A DNA stretch of 64,000 nucleotides from JAXLXE01 sp046328115 (GCA_046328115.1 JAXLXE010000004.1:620001-684000); one strand, 5' to 3'; positions 40,807-49,971 are shown, counted from the first letter of the stretch. Numbers and translations: made by a program. Notes: a model not told the origin generated them from the letters alone.

Positions 40807-42231
40807 TCAGTTCAGCGGCGGGCGGTGCTGCGCCCAGGGCTGTAGCGCTTCGAACGCGGCGGCCGCGCGGAACACCAGCGTCTCCTTATGCCAGCCTGCC
40901 ACCACTTGCAGACCCACGGGGAGTTTCTCGTGGTTGAACCCGCATGGCAGGTTGGCGGCCGGGTATCCGGTCAGATTGAACGGGTACATGAAGGGCACCC
41001 GGTCAAAGATGGAGTGCGCCGGCTTACCACCCAGATCCGCCAGGCCCTCCAACGGCCCGGGCTCCGCCGACCACGCCACCACCGGCATCTGCGGTGTCAG
41101 CAGCAGATCGTACTGATCCATGGTGGCGCGCACCTTCTCCCAAAACACGGTGCGCTCCACCAAGGCCTTTCCGTAGTCGATGGCGGACAGACGCGCGGCG
41201 TCCAGGATCATCCGCATCATGGTGGGCTCTATCCAATCCGGTCGCTCCAGCGCGTGGTCATGGTTCCGGGCCGCGATGCTGGTGGAGTAGATGATCTTGT
41301 GGAACTCGTAGGGGTTCCCCCAGTCAATCTTTGCCTCCTCGACGTCGCAGCCTAGCTCGCTAAAGCGTTTGGCCGACTTTTCAGCGATCGCGGCCACCTC
41401 AGGATCAACGTTTGCGAAACCCAGATCTCGGCTCCAGCCAACCCGGAGGCCCTTGATGCCTCCCTCGCACGCCGCCAGGTAATCCTCCGGCGGACTGTCG
41501 ATTGACAGCGGGTCCCGCGCATCCGGGCCCGCCAGGACCTTCAGCATGATGGCCGCGTCACGCACCGTCCTCGTCATAGGGCCATTGTGCGATCGCGCAC
41601 CCCACAGGTCGGCGGTGGGCCAGTACGGCACCCGACCGAATGAGGGCTTGACACCAAAAATGCCACACAGCGCGGAAGGGATCCGGATGGACCCCGACCC
41701 ATCGGACCCGTGCGCCAGTGGGCCCAGCCCCGCTGCCGCCGCCGAGCCAGCGCCACCCGATGAGGCGCCAGAGGTCCGCTCCGTGTTCCACGGGTTCTTG
41801 CAGGGCGGACCCAGCAGGTTGTCGCACATGTCCTTGTACCCATAGTGCGGCGTGTTCGTCTTCCCCAGCAGGATCCCGCCTGACGAGCGCAGGCGCGACG
41901 CCACCGTACCATCGATGGCCGGAACGTTGTTCTCAGACCATTTGGAGCCAAACGTGGTGCGAATCCCGGCCGTGAGCTCGAGATCTTTGATCGAGTAAGG
42001 GATCCCGTCCATCGCGCCGACCGGCGTCCCTGCCTGGAACCGCGCCTCGGACGCTTTCGCCAGGTCGCGCGCGTGGTCCGCCGTGACCGTCAGAAACGCA
42101 TTGAGCACCGGGTTCAGCCGATCGACGCGCGCCAGCACCGCGTCCGTGACCTCCACCGGCGAAAGCTGCCTCGCGCGGTACAGGCGGCCCAGCTCCGTGG
42201 CGGGCGTGAAACACAGCTCGGTAGCGTCCAT
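40807..42231 (-). CDS. Amidase (amidase signature family)
   Basis: The 474-residue enzyme has the amidase-signature Ser-cisSer-Lys machinery: lysine in Y-S-I-K-D-L, the Gly/Ser-rich G-A-S-S-G-G-A-G-S-A-A-A-A and the second serine region H-G-S-D-G-S-G-S-I-R-I-P. It hydrolyses an amide bond in the cytoplasm; the substrate is unknown. It is not a GatA by context, since gatB and gatC are absent. The C-terminal F-N-L-T-G-Y-P-A and G-L-Q-V-V-A are family typical. It is divergent from the glycosyltransferase gene at 42347. Confidence 0.92.
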   Translation of the reverse strand: MDATELCFTPATELGRLYRARQLSPVEVTDAVLARVDRLNPVLNAFLTVTADHARDLAKASEARFQAGTPVGAMDGIPYSIKDLELTAGIRTTFGSKWSENNVPAIDGTVASRLRSSGGILLGKTNTPHYGYKDMCDNLLGPPCKNPWNTERTSGASSGGAGSAAAAGLGPLAHGSDGSGSIRIPSALCGIFGVKPSFGRVPYWPTADLWGARSHNGPMTRTVRDAAIMLKVLAGPDARDPLSIDSPPEDYLAACEGGIKGLRVGWSRDLGFANVDPEVAAIAEKSAKRFSELGCDVEEAKIDWGNPYEFHKIIYSTSIAARNHDHALERPDWIEPTMMRMILDAARLSAIDYGKALVERTVFWEKVRATMDQYDLLLTPQMPVVAWSAEPGPLEGLADLGGKPAHSIFDRVPFMYPFNLTGYPAANLPCGFNHEKLPVGLQVVAGWHKETLVFRAAAAFEALQPWAQHRPPLN

Positions 42232-42346
42232 CGTTGACTCCTCCGTGGGCGGCGCGGCGTCTGGTGGCCGTTGGCGTGGAGACTAGTTGGAGAGGCGGCC
42301 GATTGTCCAGCCGGCCTACGCGCGCATCACCTACCATTCCCGGTGC

Positions 42347-43516
42347 ATGCGTATTGGAATCAACGCCCTCTTCCTGCAGAAGCCAGCCACCGGTAGCGGC
42401 CAGCACATCTACCACCTGCTCCAGGGTCTGGACGCGGTGGACCGTTCAAACGAGTACGTGCTGCTCCACCCTAGGTTCCGTCGCGCGTACCCCGTACAGT
42501 TCCCCCGCCTATCCGATCGGTTTCACAACGTAGAACAGTGGACGCGGTGGGCCAAGTTCGGCGAAAGCTTTGAGAAGCTCTGGTGGGAGCAGATCGGGCT
42601 TATGCAGGCTACACGCCGCGAGCGGGTAGACCTGCTGCACTCTCCCTACTTCGCCGCGCCGCTCATCCAGACCCACCCCACGGTGGTCACGATCCACGAC
42701 GTGATCCCGCTGGTCCTGGCCGAATACGGTCGGCGCGAGACCAGCCGCATGTACACGGCGCTGGTCTCCCACACGTCGCGCCGCGCAAACGCCATCATCG
42801 CCGTCTCCGAATGTTCGCGGCGGGACATCGTGCGCACGCTCGGCATTCCGCATGACAAGATCCACGTCATCGGCAACGCCGTGGACCCCACGTACTACCC
42901 CATCAAGGACTCCTGGCTGCTCGCCGCCGTGCGCGAACGCTACAACATCTCACGGAAATTCATCCTCTATTTCGGCGGCTTTGACCAGCGGAAGAACGTG
43001 CACCGCATCATCCGCTCCTACGCCGCGCTCCCACCGGCACTGCAGGATGAATATCAGCTCGTCATCGCCGGGCGGATCCCGCTGCAGCTCATGGGGCACC
43101 CGCTGTACCCAGACCCGCGACCACTGGTGCGGGAGCTAGGGATGGGCGACCGTATCATCTTCACCGGCCAGATCCGCGAGCAGGACAAGGCGCCGCTGTA
43201 CAGTGGCGCCGCGGTGTACCTCTTCCCATCGCTCTATGAAGGATTCGGCATGACCGTGCTGGAGGCCATGGCCTGCGGCGCACCGGTGATCACCTCACGC
43301 CTGTCCGCGCTCCCCGAAGTCGTGGGCGACGCCGGCGTGCTGGTGGACCCGTACAGCGAGCCCGCGATTACCGAAGCGCTCGGCGAGCTCCTGACCAGCC
43401 CCGGCCGGCGCGCGGAGCTAGGCAGCGCCGCCCGCGATAGGTCCCGCAACTTCTCCTGGCGTCAGGTAGCAGAACAGACCGTTCGCGTCTACGAACAAGT
43501 ACGCGCTGCCGCGTAA
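42347..43516 (+). CDS. GT4 family glycosyltransferase
   Basis: The ATG at 42347 begins with the family start M-R-I-G-I-N-A-L-F-L; upstream codons overlap the amidase promoter. The 389-residue GT-B enzyme has H-S-P-Y-F-A-A-P-L, V-T-I-H-D-V-I-P-L, V-S-E-C-S-R-R-D-I, F-G-G-F-D-Q-R-K-N-V and the catalytic E-G-F-G-M-T-V-L-E-A-M-A-C-G-A-P-V-I. It resembles mannosyl/rhamnosyltransferases of the GT4 group. No coiled-coil tail is present, unlike the GT4 at 24466. It is followed by a broken-gene junction, so its former neighbours are unknown. Confidence 0.92.
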   Translation: MRIGINALFLQKPATGSGQHIYHLLQGLDAVDRSNEYVLLHPRFRRAYPVQFPRLSDRFHNVEQWTRWAKFGESFEKLWWEQIGLMQATRRERVDLLHSPYFAAPLIQTHPTVVTIHDVIPLVLAEYGRRETSRMYTALVSHTSRRANAIIAVSECSRRDIVRTLGIPHDKIHVIGNAVDPTYYPIKDSWLLAAVRERYNISRKFILYFGGFDQRKNVHRIIRSYAALPPALQDEYQLVIAGRIPLQLMGHPLYPDPRPLVRELGMGDRIIFTGQIREQDKAPLYSGAAVYLFPSLYEGFGMTVLEAMACGAPVITSRLSALPEVVGDAGVLVDPYSEPAITEALGELLTSPGRRAELGSAARDRSRNFSWRQVAEQTVRVYEQVRAAA

Positions 43517-43544
43517 GACAGCCCAGGCCGATCCAAGCCCGCCG

Positions 43545-43784
43545 TTACCGTCCCGGCGGCTGCGGCGGAATGCCAGGCGCCAGTATCGGGCGCGTGCCGC
43601 GGTCATTCGGGTTGGCGACAGGGGTCGGCCCGTTCACAGCACCGCCCGCCTGAGAACCGTCGCACAGCCGCGGGTCCCGGCCCAGTTGCAGGCAGGTAGC
43701 AGCGCCCTGAGTCGGCGCGGTGACCGTAGAGCTCTGCGTGACCGTCACGGTGCCGATCGCGGTCACCGTGACCTGAGAATTTTC
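43545..43784 (-). pseudogene. 3' fragment of a secreted-protein gene, 5' end lost
   Basis: The open frame encodes about 79 residues starting at the junction (S-Q-V-T-V-T-A-I-G-T-V-T-V-T) and ending with a Pro-rich tail (P-I-L-A-P-G-I-P-P-Q-P-P-G-R). It has a beta-strand beginning and two cysteines (C-L-Q-L-G-R-D-P-R-L-C). No ATG or signal peptide is present, and the frame stops dead at 43787 inside a small palindrome. It looks like the C-terminal end of an exported protein whose upstream part was deleted. A GTG at 43766 might allow expression of a 73-residue piece. Confidence 0.5.
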
Positions 43785-43787
43785 TCA
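43774..43787. repeat. Small inverted repeat at a deletion junction
   Basis: TGAGAA-TT-TTCTCA is a 6-bp perfect stem. Both adjacent gene fragments, pointing away from each other, lose their coding sense within it. Confidence 0.55.
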
Positions 43788-44693
43788 ACGTGGTGGCTAC
43801 CATCCTGGGCACTGCTCGGCGCCGTCGGCCGGGGATGGTGGGCCGCTGGGGGGGCCCTCCTTGGCTCCGTCACCGGCATCCTCCTGGGTGCGGGGCTTGC
43901 GGCCGTACAGCTTCTGCCGACATCCGCGCTCGTCGGCGTGACACTGCGCCAGACCGGACTAGGCTGGGACTTCCTTACCGGTATTTCGGAACCGCCGTGG
44001 CATCTGCTTACCCTGTTGACCCCCACTTTCTTCGGTGATCCACGATCGGCCTACTGGCCCGGGGAAGCGTATCTCTGGCACGAGCGGCTCTCTTACCTCG
44101 GTCTTGTGCCTCTTCTCGCGTCGTTCTTCCTCATCGGCAGGTGGCGCTGGATCTGCTGGGCCACGGTCGCCGCCTCGCTGGCATTGGCGTTCGGCAGGCA
44201 CGTTCCGTGGTATGCGTGGGCCGTTTCCGTCCTACCGGGATACGCCAGCTTCAGAACGCCAGCCAAGCACCTCGTACTTGCGAGCCTGGCGATCTGCCTG
44301 GCCGCGAGCCTCGGTGTGGAGCGGCTGCGCGGGCGACGCGGCCTTTTCGGTGCACTGGTGTGCGCGGCAGCGCTGGACATCCTGGCGGCGGCATTTCTGG
44401 CATCGCTGCCGGAGCTCGCCAGTACGCAGGGGGGCGCCTTTCGGATCGAGGCGCCAGATGCTCACTCAGCGGCGCTGAGCGCCGCGCTACCCGGGGTGCT
44501 GTTGGCCAATGCATTCCTGCTCGCGGCCGGTCTCGCTGCCCTGCTACCCGGCGTCTGGGCCCCACGCGTCCTGGTGGCCCTCGCCGTCCTGGACCTCGTC
44601 GTGGTCCTGGCGCCGTTTAGGAACAGCCCAAGCAGTCCCACGGAGTACGTGTCGCGCGCGGGGGCAATGCGCGCACACGACCGCGCTGTGTGA
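43776..44693 (+). pseudogene. YfhO-like membrane protein, 5'-truncated middle part
   Basis: From I-F-S-T-W-W the frame encodes several hydrophobic helices with YfhO-type features: L-A-A-V-Q-L-L-P-T, a loop G-I-S-E-P-P-W-H-L-L-T-L-L-T-P-T-F-F-G-D, W-H-E-R-L-S-Y-L-G-L-V-P-L and F-R-T-P-A-K-H-L-V-L-A. YfhO proteins are large multi-spanning transferases linked with glycosylation of cell-envelope polymers. The first 200 or so residues expected for the family are missing; the longer open frame to 43686 is antisense to the minus-strand fragment. A TGA at 44691 ends this piece, and the family text continues in the same frame. Confidence 0.72.
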
Positions 44694-45365
44694 CTGGGCG
44701 ATACGGGGGCCATCCTCGCTAACTTTGGCCCGACCGTTCAGGTGGTTCAGCCGGCCGGCTACAACCCGCTCTTCAGCGCCGAGTACGCCACACTTGTGGC
44801 CGGTGCCAGACCACCCATCGTGTTCGACATCGACCGAGCCGACAAACCGGCGCTTCCGCTACTAGGGTACGGCGTCATCTTTGACAATGCCCGGCGCACA
44901 GTGGTGGTGCTCGATCCGCCCCCGCCGCGTGCGTGGGTGGCTTGTTGCCTTTGGCCCGGCACTGCAATCGACGTGCGCCAGCCGGAATTCCCCAGGCATG
45001 AATGCGTCGCCAGCCCCGCGGCGACAATCCGAGAGAACCCCGCACCCCCGGGCCCGGCACGCGTGCTTGATGAGTGGGGCGGTTGGGCCTGGTTCGAGGC
45101 GGAGGGTCCAGGCTGGCTCGTGACCACCATCCCCTGGTATCCAGGCTGGTCGGCCGAGGTGGACGGACGGCCCTCTCCCGTAGTCGTTCTGGACGGGGCG
45201 TTAGTCGGCGTTCAACTCGAACCAGGTCGAGCCGCGGTTACCCTGAGCTACTGGCCCACAGGCCTGACACCGGGCCTCATTTTCACGTTCATTAGCCTGG
45301 TCTCGCTCGGCCTCTTGGCGGACCGGCGCCTGGAAGACCTAGCCAAGCGCTGGATTCAGCGCTAG
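44694..45365 (+). pseudogene. YfhO-like membrane protein, C-terminal part after an in-frame TGA
   Basis: The frame continues after TGA 44691-44693 as L-G-D-T-G-A-I-L-A-N-F-G-P-T-V, then Q-P-A-G-Y-N-P-L. The C-terminal domain contains the typical Y-P-G-W-S-A-E-V-D-G-R-P and G-A-L-V-G-V-Q-L-E-P-G. A final hydrophobic helix (L-I-F-T-F-I-S-L-V-S-L-G-L-L) and a short basic end close the protein. An ATG-like restart exists at 44742 (GTG), so a separate product is possible. The TAG stop shares the CTAG with the convergent gene. Confidence 0.72.
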
Positions 45366-45655
45366 TTGCGCCACTCCGGCAGTGCGGACCAGATAGCCTC
45401 GATGTTCTTGGCGCACCACGGCACCTTTTCCCGAACGCCGTTCAGTGTGGCCTCCAGCGCCGGCTTGCCGCCAGCCTTCGCCAGCGCCTTGCCGATGTTG
45501 CGTACCTCGTTCGCGTGGGGGCCGGTGATGGAGAGTCCACCCTCCGCCTTCACATCCGGCTGGTCGTACATCCCGACCAGGCTGGAGATGGCAGCCTCCG
45601 TGGTCATCCCAGCGCCGCCGGAAGATCGACCGAAGAGTTTGTCGAGAAAGCCCAT
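45362..45655 (-). CDS. Small protein of unknown function
   Basis: The ATG at 45655 starts a 97-residue protein, M-G-F-L-D-K-L-F-G-R-S-S, with a short amphipathic beginning. The middle has S-L-V-G-M-Y-D-Q-P-D-V and the C-terminal half looks helical (I-G-K-A-L-A-K-A-G-G-K), ending W-S-A-L-P-E-W-R-N. Longer in-frame openings to 45889 overlap the divergent epimerase gene. No family is recognised; it might be a small cytoplasmic protein of the DUF type. Stop codons of this and the convergent YfhO-like gene share CTAG. Confidence 0.6.
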   Translation of the reverse strand: MGFLDKLFGRSSGGAGMTTEAAISSLVGMYDQPDVKAEGGLSITGPHANEVRNIGKALAKAGGKPALEATLNGVREKVPWCAKNIEAIWSALPEWRN

Positions 45656-45796
45656 GGTGCACCCCTGTGTGGCAAGCTGGGATACGAACGACAAGCCGCA
45701 CGCACGACCGCCGTTCGACGCAGGGCGAGTATACTCGGATGGCGTGGCACACGACCGAGCACTGCACCCACCGCGTCGCCACGGCTTCATTCGGCC

Positions 45797-46678
45797 GTGA
45801 TTGTCCTCGTCACCGGCGCATCCGGCTTCCTCGGTCGCCACGTGGTCGCCGCGCTCGCCAGCGCCGGGCTCATGGTAGAGACACTCCACCGCGGCCAGTC
45901 ATTGGAAGGGCACCGCCACCACCAGGTTGATGTGCGTAGCCCGGAGGCAAGAGCCGCCGCGGGCGCCGCCGATGTCATCGTTCACCTTGCCGGCCGCGGC
46001 AACGTGGCCGAATCGCTCGCCAGGCCATTCGAGTACAACGACTTGAATGCAGTGGGCACGCTAAACCTGTTGGAGGGCGCCCGCCACCGCGGTGCGCACT
46101 TTATCCTGTCCTCCACCCAGCGTATTTACGCCCCTTCCGAGGGCCGGATGCCAGAGGACCACCGCGTGGCGCCGGCGGACCCGTATGCGGTGGCCAAACT
46201 CGTCGCGGAACGCTGGGTGGGGATGTACGCGCGGTTCTGCGAGCTCCCGGCCACGATCCTGCGCTTCTTTTCCGTCTACGGCCCGGGCCAGGTAGGGCAG
46301 GGGAATAGCGGCGTGGTCAGCATCTTCGCCCAGCGCGCTCGCGCCGGGTTGCCACTGGTCGTCCACCAGGAACAGCGGCGCGACCTCACCTGGGCCAGCG
46401 ATGCTGCCCATGGCGTGCTGCTGGCCATTCAAAATCCGTCAGCTCATGCGCAGCTTCGAACGTACAACGTGGCCACCGGCGTGGGCACGTCGCTCGAAGA
46501 GCTAGCACGCACTATCTGCCGGCTGCTCGGATCGAGCTCCCCCGTGGTGCCGGCAACGCAGACGGCCGCCGAAGGCGACCGCGTGGCGAACATCGACCGT
46601 GCGCGGCGCGAGCTCGGGTACGCCCCGGAGGTCTCGGTGGAGCAGGGCCTCCGCGCGCTGTTAGGCACTGGCGCTTAA
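45797..46678 (+). CDS. NAD-dependent epimerase/dehydratase (nucleotide-sugar SDR)
   Basis: A GTG at 45797 starts the protein exactly at the Rossmann strand V-I-V-L-V-T-G-A-S-G-F-L-G. The 293-residue extended SDR has H-L-A-G near residue 65, S-S-T-Q-R-I-Y with the catalytic serine/threonine region, Y-A-V-A-K as the Y-x3-K motif and the substrate region V-Y-G-P-G-Q. It probably acts on a UDP- or dTDP-sugar for the glycan made by the following genes. Its TAA overlaps the next ATG by one base (TAATG), so four genes to 49860 are likely one operon. Confidence 0.9.
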   Translation: MIVLVTGASGFLGRHVVAALASAGLMVETLHRGQSLEGHRHHQVDVRSPEARAAAGAADVIVHLAGRGNVAESLARPFEYNDLNAVGTLNLLEGARHRGAHFILSSTQRIYAPSEGRMPEDHRVAPADPYAVAKLVAERWVGMYARFCELPATILRFFSVYGPGQVGQGNSGVVSIFAQRARAGLPLVVHQEQRRDLTWASDAAHGVLLAIQNPSAHAQLRTYNVATGVGTSLEELARTICRLLGSSSPVVPATQTAAEGDRVANIDRARRELGYAPEVSVEQGLRALLGTGA

Positions 46679-47628
46679 TGCCTGCCGCCGTCCTGCTCAA
46701 AGCGCGACCGACAGACCGCCAGCTTGCGGATAGGCTGCGCCCACCCCTGCCGGACGGCCTGGAGCTCTACCTAGACACAGCGGATCTGGCCACACCCGAG
46801 GCCATGGACGGCGTGGTCAGCCGCATGCACGCGCTTGATCTTCCCCCAGGCTTTGTCCTGCTCGTGGAGGGCCCCATCCGTTCGTTGGATGGTGAGTTCT
46901 TCGACCTCAGTCGGGACAGCGAGGCCGACCGCGAGCTCTCGCGCCGCATCATCGACCTCTGCCGGCGGATCGGCGCCATCAATGCGAACATACATATGAT
47001 CGCACCCAGCGCTGATCCCGCCCTTCTCACGCTCGAAAATCGGGCGGCGGTGCTCGAACAATCGCTCGCCCCAACCCGCTTCTTTGCCCATCTCGCGACG
47101 CGCGCTGGCATCCGCCCTACCGTGGAGAACATGCCACCTTTGCTTCGCATGCGCGAGAGCGGCATGTACTTCTCGTGCATTGGCATGCCCGCTGCCGATC
47201 TCGCCTGGTTGACATCACGCGTGGAAGGGCTCGGGATCATCCTTGACACGTCTCACGCGCAGCTCTACTTGAACGCGCGCAGTGGGGTGAAGGACGCGTC
47301 AGTCTCAATTGACCTGGATCCACTCCGACGGTTCATCCGCGCGGCGCCCGGCTCCGACTCCTTCCCCGGGTACCTGCACGATCTAGGACCGGCCCTGGCC
47401 GCCTGCCACGTGTCCAACGCCACCGGCCTGCTCGGCGAGGGCATGCCGTACGGTGAGGGTGATCTGGACCTGGATGCCCTGCTTCCGAATCTGGCCAGCC
47501 GCGTAGATCATCTCGTGATCGAGACGCTCGAGCCCAACCACGACCAGGCTGTGCTGATGCGCGATGCCCAGCGGCGAATGCTGCGCCGTCTCGGGCGCCG
47601 GCCAGCCAATCGTGAGGACGGTGCGTGA
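46678..47628 (+). CDS. TIM-barrel sugar isomerase/AP-endonuclease-like protein
   Basis: The 316-residue protein has the pattern of the xylose-isomerase-like TIM-barrel (AP endonuclease 2) fold. V-E-N-M-P-P (a glutamate metal ligand) lies near residue 143, I-I-L-D-T-S-H-A (D and H ligands) near 180 and C-H-V-S-N-A-T-G near 242, with a terminal E in V-I-E-T-L-E. Such proteins isomerise sugars or sugar phosphates with a divalent metal. Position between two nucleotide-sugar SDR genes with one-base overlaps argues for a role in sugar precursor supply. The exact reaction is unknown. Confidence 0.75.
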   Translation: MPAAVLLKARPTDRQLADRLRPPLPDGLELYLDTADLATPEAMDGVVSRMHALDLPPGFVLLVEGPIRSLDGEFFDLSRDSEADRELSRRIIDLCRRIGAINANIHMIAPSADPALLTLENRAAVLEQSLAPTRFFAHLATRAGIRPTVENMPPLLRMRESGMYFSCIGMPAADLAWLTSRVEGLGIILDTSHAQLYLNARSGVKDASVSIDLDPLRRFIRAAPGSDSFPGYLHDLGPALAACHVSNATGLLGEGMPYGEGDLDLDALLPNLASRVDHLVIETLEPNHDQAVLMRDAQRRMLRRLGRRPANREDGA

Positions 47629-48734
47629 TGCCGCCCACCGTCGACGACTCCTGGGAGCTTGACAGCTCAGAGCCGCGCGTGGCCGCGGCGCTGCTGGGCA
47701 GGCCGCCCCTGCCCACGGACTGGACGACGGCGGAGGCCGCGCTGGCAGACCGGCGCGTGCTTGTGACAGGCGCCGGGGGATCCGTGGGCAAGGCTCTGGC
47801 GGATCGTCTGCTCAGCTTTGACTGCGAGTCCGTGACGCTGCTAGACCACCATGATCACGCACTGTTCGCTCTGCGCAAGTCGGTGCAGGCCCACCCCCGG
47901 GGTGAGCGCGCGCGCCTCATCCTCGCGGACATCCGAGATCGCTCGCGGACGCGGCGCATTCTGGGCGAATTACGGCCCCACGCAATCTTCCATCTCGCTG
48001 CCTACAAACACGTGCCGTTTGGCGAGGAGTTCCCGGAGGAGGCCTACGCGGTCAACGTGGCCGCGACCGTCTCGCTGATCGCCCGAGCCCGTGAGCTTGA
48101 CGTTCAGACCTTCGCCTACCCGTCCAGCGACAAGGCGGTGAACCCACCCAGCATCTACGGCGCTACCAAGCGACTGTCGGAAGTGGCGATGCAACGCGCC
48201 GCGAAGGAGACCGGACGCCCATATGTGGTAGCTCGTTACGTGAACATCCTGGGCACCCATGGATCAGTGGTGGAGACGTTTCGTGATCAGGTTCGGCGTG
48301 GCCAGGCACTCACCGTCACGGACGAGCGCATGACCCGCTACTGGGCCAGTATGAGCGAGGCCGTCTGGCTGATCGCTCACGCGGCCGCGCGGGGGGAGCC
48401 TGGAGCCGTCATGATGCTAGACGCACGCGAGGAGATTCCAGTTGTGACCATGGCACGCCGCGTTGAGGCGTTGGTGGCTCCGCGACAGACGCCGCTCCCG
48501 CTTGCGATCACTGGAGCTCGTCCAGGCGAGCGCCTGCGTGAAGAGCTGCTTAGTGCCAATGAGTGGTTCGAGCCGGGCCCGTTACCAGGACTCCTAGAGG
48601 TCCGCACGAGACGCCCCGAGTCCAGAGTGGGCACCCTGACAGACGTGCTCAATCGGCTGGACATTCTCATTGAGCGCGAAGACACGGCCAGCTTCCGCGA
48701 TCTGCTCATGGACGCCGCTCGTAGCCTCCAGTAG
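47628..48734 (+). CDS. Polysaccharide biosynthesis SDR (PseB/CapD-like UDP-sugar 4,6-dehydratase)
   Basis: The ATG at 47628 overlaps the previous TGA (TGATG). The 368-residue protein starts with a 40-residue leader, then R-V-L-V-T-G-A-G-G-S-V-G-K-A as NAD(P) site. F-H-L-A-A-Y-K-H-V-P is the CapD/FlaA1/PseB signature. S-S-D-K-A-V-N-P-P-S-I-Y-G-A-T-K carries Y-x3-K, unlike the M-x3-K enzyme at 20158. Family members dehydrate UDP-GlcNAc or a related sugar at C4/C6. The membrane helices of full CapD/PglF are absent. It belongs to the 45797-49860 operon. Confidence 0.87.
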   Translation: MPPTVDDSWELDSSEPRVAAALLGRPPLPTDWTTAEAALADRRVLVTGAGGSVGKALADRLLSFDCESVTLLDHHDHALFALRKSVQAHPRGERARLILADIRDRSRTRRILGELRPHAIFHLAAYKHVPFGEEFPEEAYAVNVAATVSLIARARELDVQTFAYPSSDKAVNPPSIYGATKRLSEVAMQRAAKETGRPYVVARYVNILGTHGSVVETFRDQVRRGQALTVTDERMTRYWASMSEAVWLIAHAAARGEPGAVMMLDAREEIPVVTMARRVEALVAPRQTPLPLAITGARPGERLREELLSANEWFEPGPLPGLLEVRTRRPESRVGTLTDVLNRLDILIEREDTASFRDLLMDAARSLQ

Positions 48735-48798
48735 CCACGACCCACCCAGCTCGCTTTCGTTGGCCTCCGTCCCGAGTCGCTCGTTACAGTAGGCAGCC

Positions 48799-49860
48799 AT
48801 GGTGCTGCTCTGGACCACCGGCGTCGGCCTGCTGGCGCTCATCGCTAGCTACGTCCTCGTCGCCCTCGCCGTTCGGCAGGGACATCGGGCCGGCCTCGTC
48901 GATGCGCCGCGAGCCGGCGAAGTGCAGGTGCGCTCCGTGCCGCGCACCGGCGGGTACGGGATGCTCGGTGCCGTGTGGATCGCCGTGGCGCTGGCCGTAC
49001 TGGGCCGCCCCACGGAGCTACAGGCGAACCCCGCGGATGACTGGAAGTTGCTGGGAATGCTCCTTGGCACAGCGGCCATTCTCCCTCTTGCCATCATCGA
49101 CGACCGCCGCCGCCTGGGATCAGCGGCACAATTCGCCGGGCAGATCGTCATCGCCGCTATTCCCGTGGCGTTCGGCCTCAGAATCGGCAGTGTGGCCTCA
49201 CCCTTCGGGCCGGCCCAGGAGCTCCCCCAGTGGCTGGACATCCTGGTGACCGTCATCTGGATCGTCGGCATGATCAACGCGATCAACCTGATCGACACCA
49301 TGGATGGGCTGGCAGGTGGGCTGGCCCTTATCGGCGCCTGCGTACTCAGCCTGCGCAGCCTCTGGTTCGGTCAATACACGATAGCCGTGCTGCCACTGGC
49401 GCTCGCCGGTTCCACGCTTGGCTTTCTGCCCCACAATTTCTGGCCAGCCCGCATCTTCATGGGCACCTCTGGCTCCATGCTCCTGGGCTTCTGGCTCGCC
49501 ACCACCAGCATCGTCGGCGGGGCGAAGGTGGGCACGGCGTTGGTGGTCATGGGCGTGCCCATTTTGGACACCGCGTGGGTGATCGGGCGACGCCTCGCGG
49601 CGGGCCGTTCACCGTTCCACGGCGGCGATGGCGAACATCTCCCCCACCGCATTCACCGCCTGGGGCTGAGCCAGAAGCACACCGTTCTCGTACTCTACGG
49701 AATCTGCGCCGTGTTTGGCCTGCTGGCACTCACGCTCCATTCGCCGGCGGAGCGGCCCACCATGGTCAAGCTGTATCTCATCGCTGGGATGGTGCTCGTG
49801 ATGGCGATGGTGCTGATCACCGTGACCGTGCTGTCGAGCCGCCGACGCACGGCTTCCTGA
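48799..49860 (+). CDS. WecA/TagO-like polyprenyl-phosphate sugar-1-phosphate transferase, altered motif
   Basis: The 353-residue membrane protein has about ten hydrophobic helices and the MraY/WecA family motifs: I-I-D-D-R-R-R (D101, D102), N-A-I-N-L-I-D-T-M-D-G-L-A (N160, D166) and P-H-N-F-W-P-A-R-I-F-M-G. The usual M-G-D-S-G is M-G-T-S-G here, so the third metal-binding aspartate is T223. The late H-L-P-H-R motif also deviates from H-x-H-H-R. It should start a lipid-linked glycan by transferring a HexNAc-1-phosphate to undecaprenyl phosphate. Activity depends on whether the threonine form is normal for this lineage. Confidence 0.87.
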   Translation: MVLLWTTGVGLLALIASYVLVALAVRQGHRAGLVDAPRAGEVQVRSVPRTGGYGMLGAVWIAVALAVLGRPTELQANPADDWKLLGMLLGTAAILPLAIIDDRRRLGSAAQFAGQIVIAAIPVAFGLRIGSVASPFGPAQELPQWLDILVTVIWIVGMINAINLIDTMDGLAGGLALIGACVLSLRSLWFGQYTIAVLPLALAGSTLGFLPHNFWPARIFMGTSGSMLLGFWLATTSIVGGAKVGTALVVMGVPILDTAWVIGRRLAAGRSPFHGGDGEHLPHRIHRLGLSQKHTVLVLYGICAVFGLLALTLHSPAERPTMVKLYLIAGMVLVMAMVLITVTVLSSRRRTAS

Positions 49861-49875
49861 CGAGATCTTCAGGAA
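49854..49875 (+). terminator. Stem-loop overlapping the transferase stop codon
   Basis: TTCCTGA and TCAGGAA pair across an 8-base loop and include the TGA stop of the WecA-like gene; CTTTC follows. A weak terminator is plausible. Confidence 0.4.
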
Positions 49876-49971
49876 CTTTCGTCCCCCGCGGACGTTAATT
49901 AGTAGACACAGGCCCAATGCGCGTATCCGCGACGAGAGTGGGTCACACATGCAGGGGATCTGCGCAAAGCG

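Noticed and set aside
43686..43775. 5' extension of the YfhO-like frame
   Set aside because: The extension is antisense to the minus-strand fragment, which has better protein-like text, so it is not part of the membrane protein.
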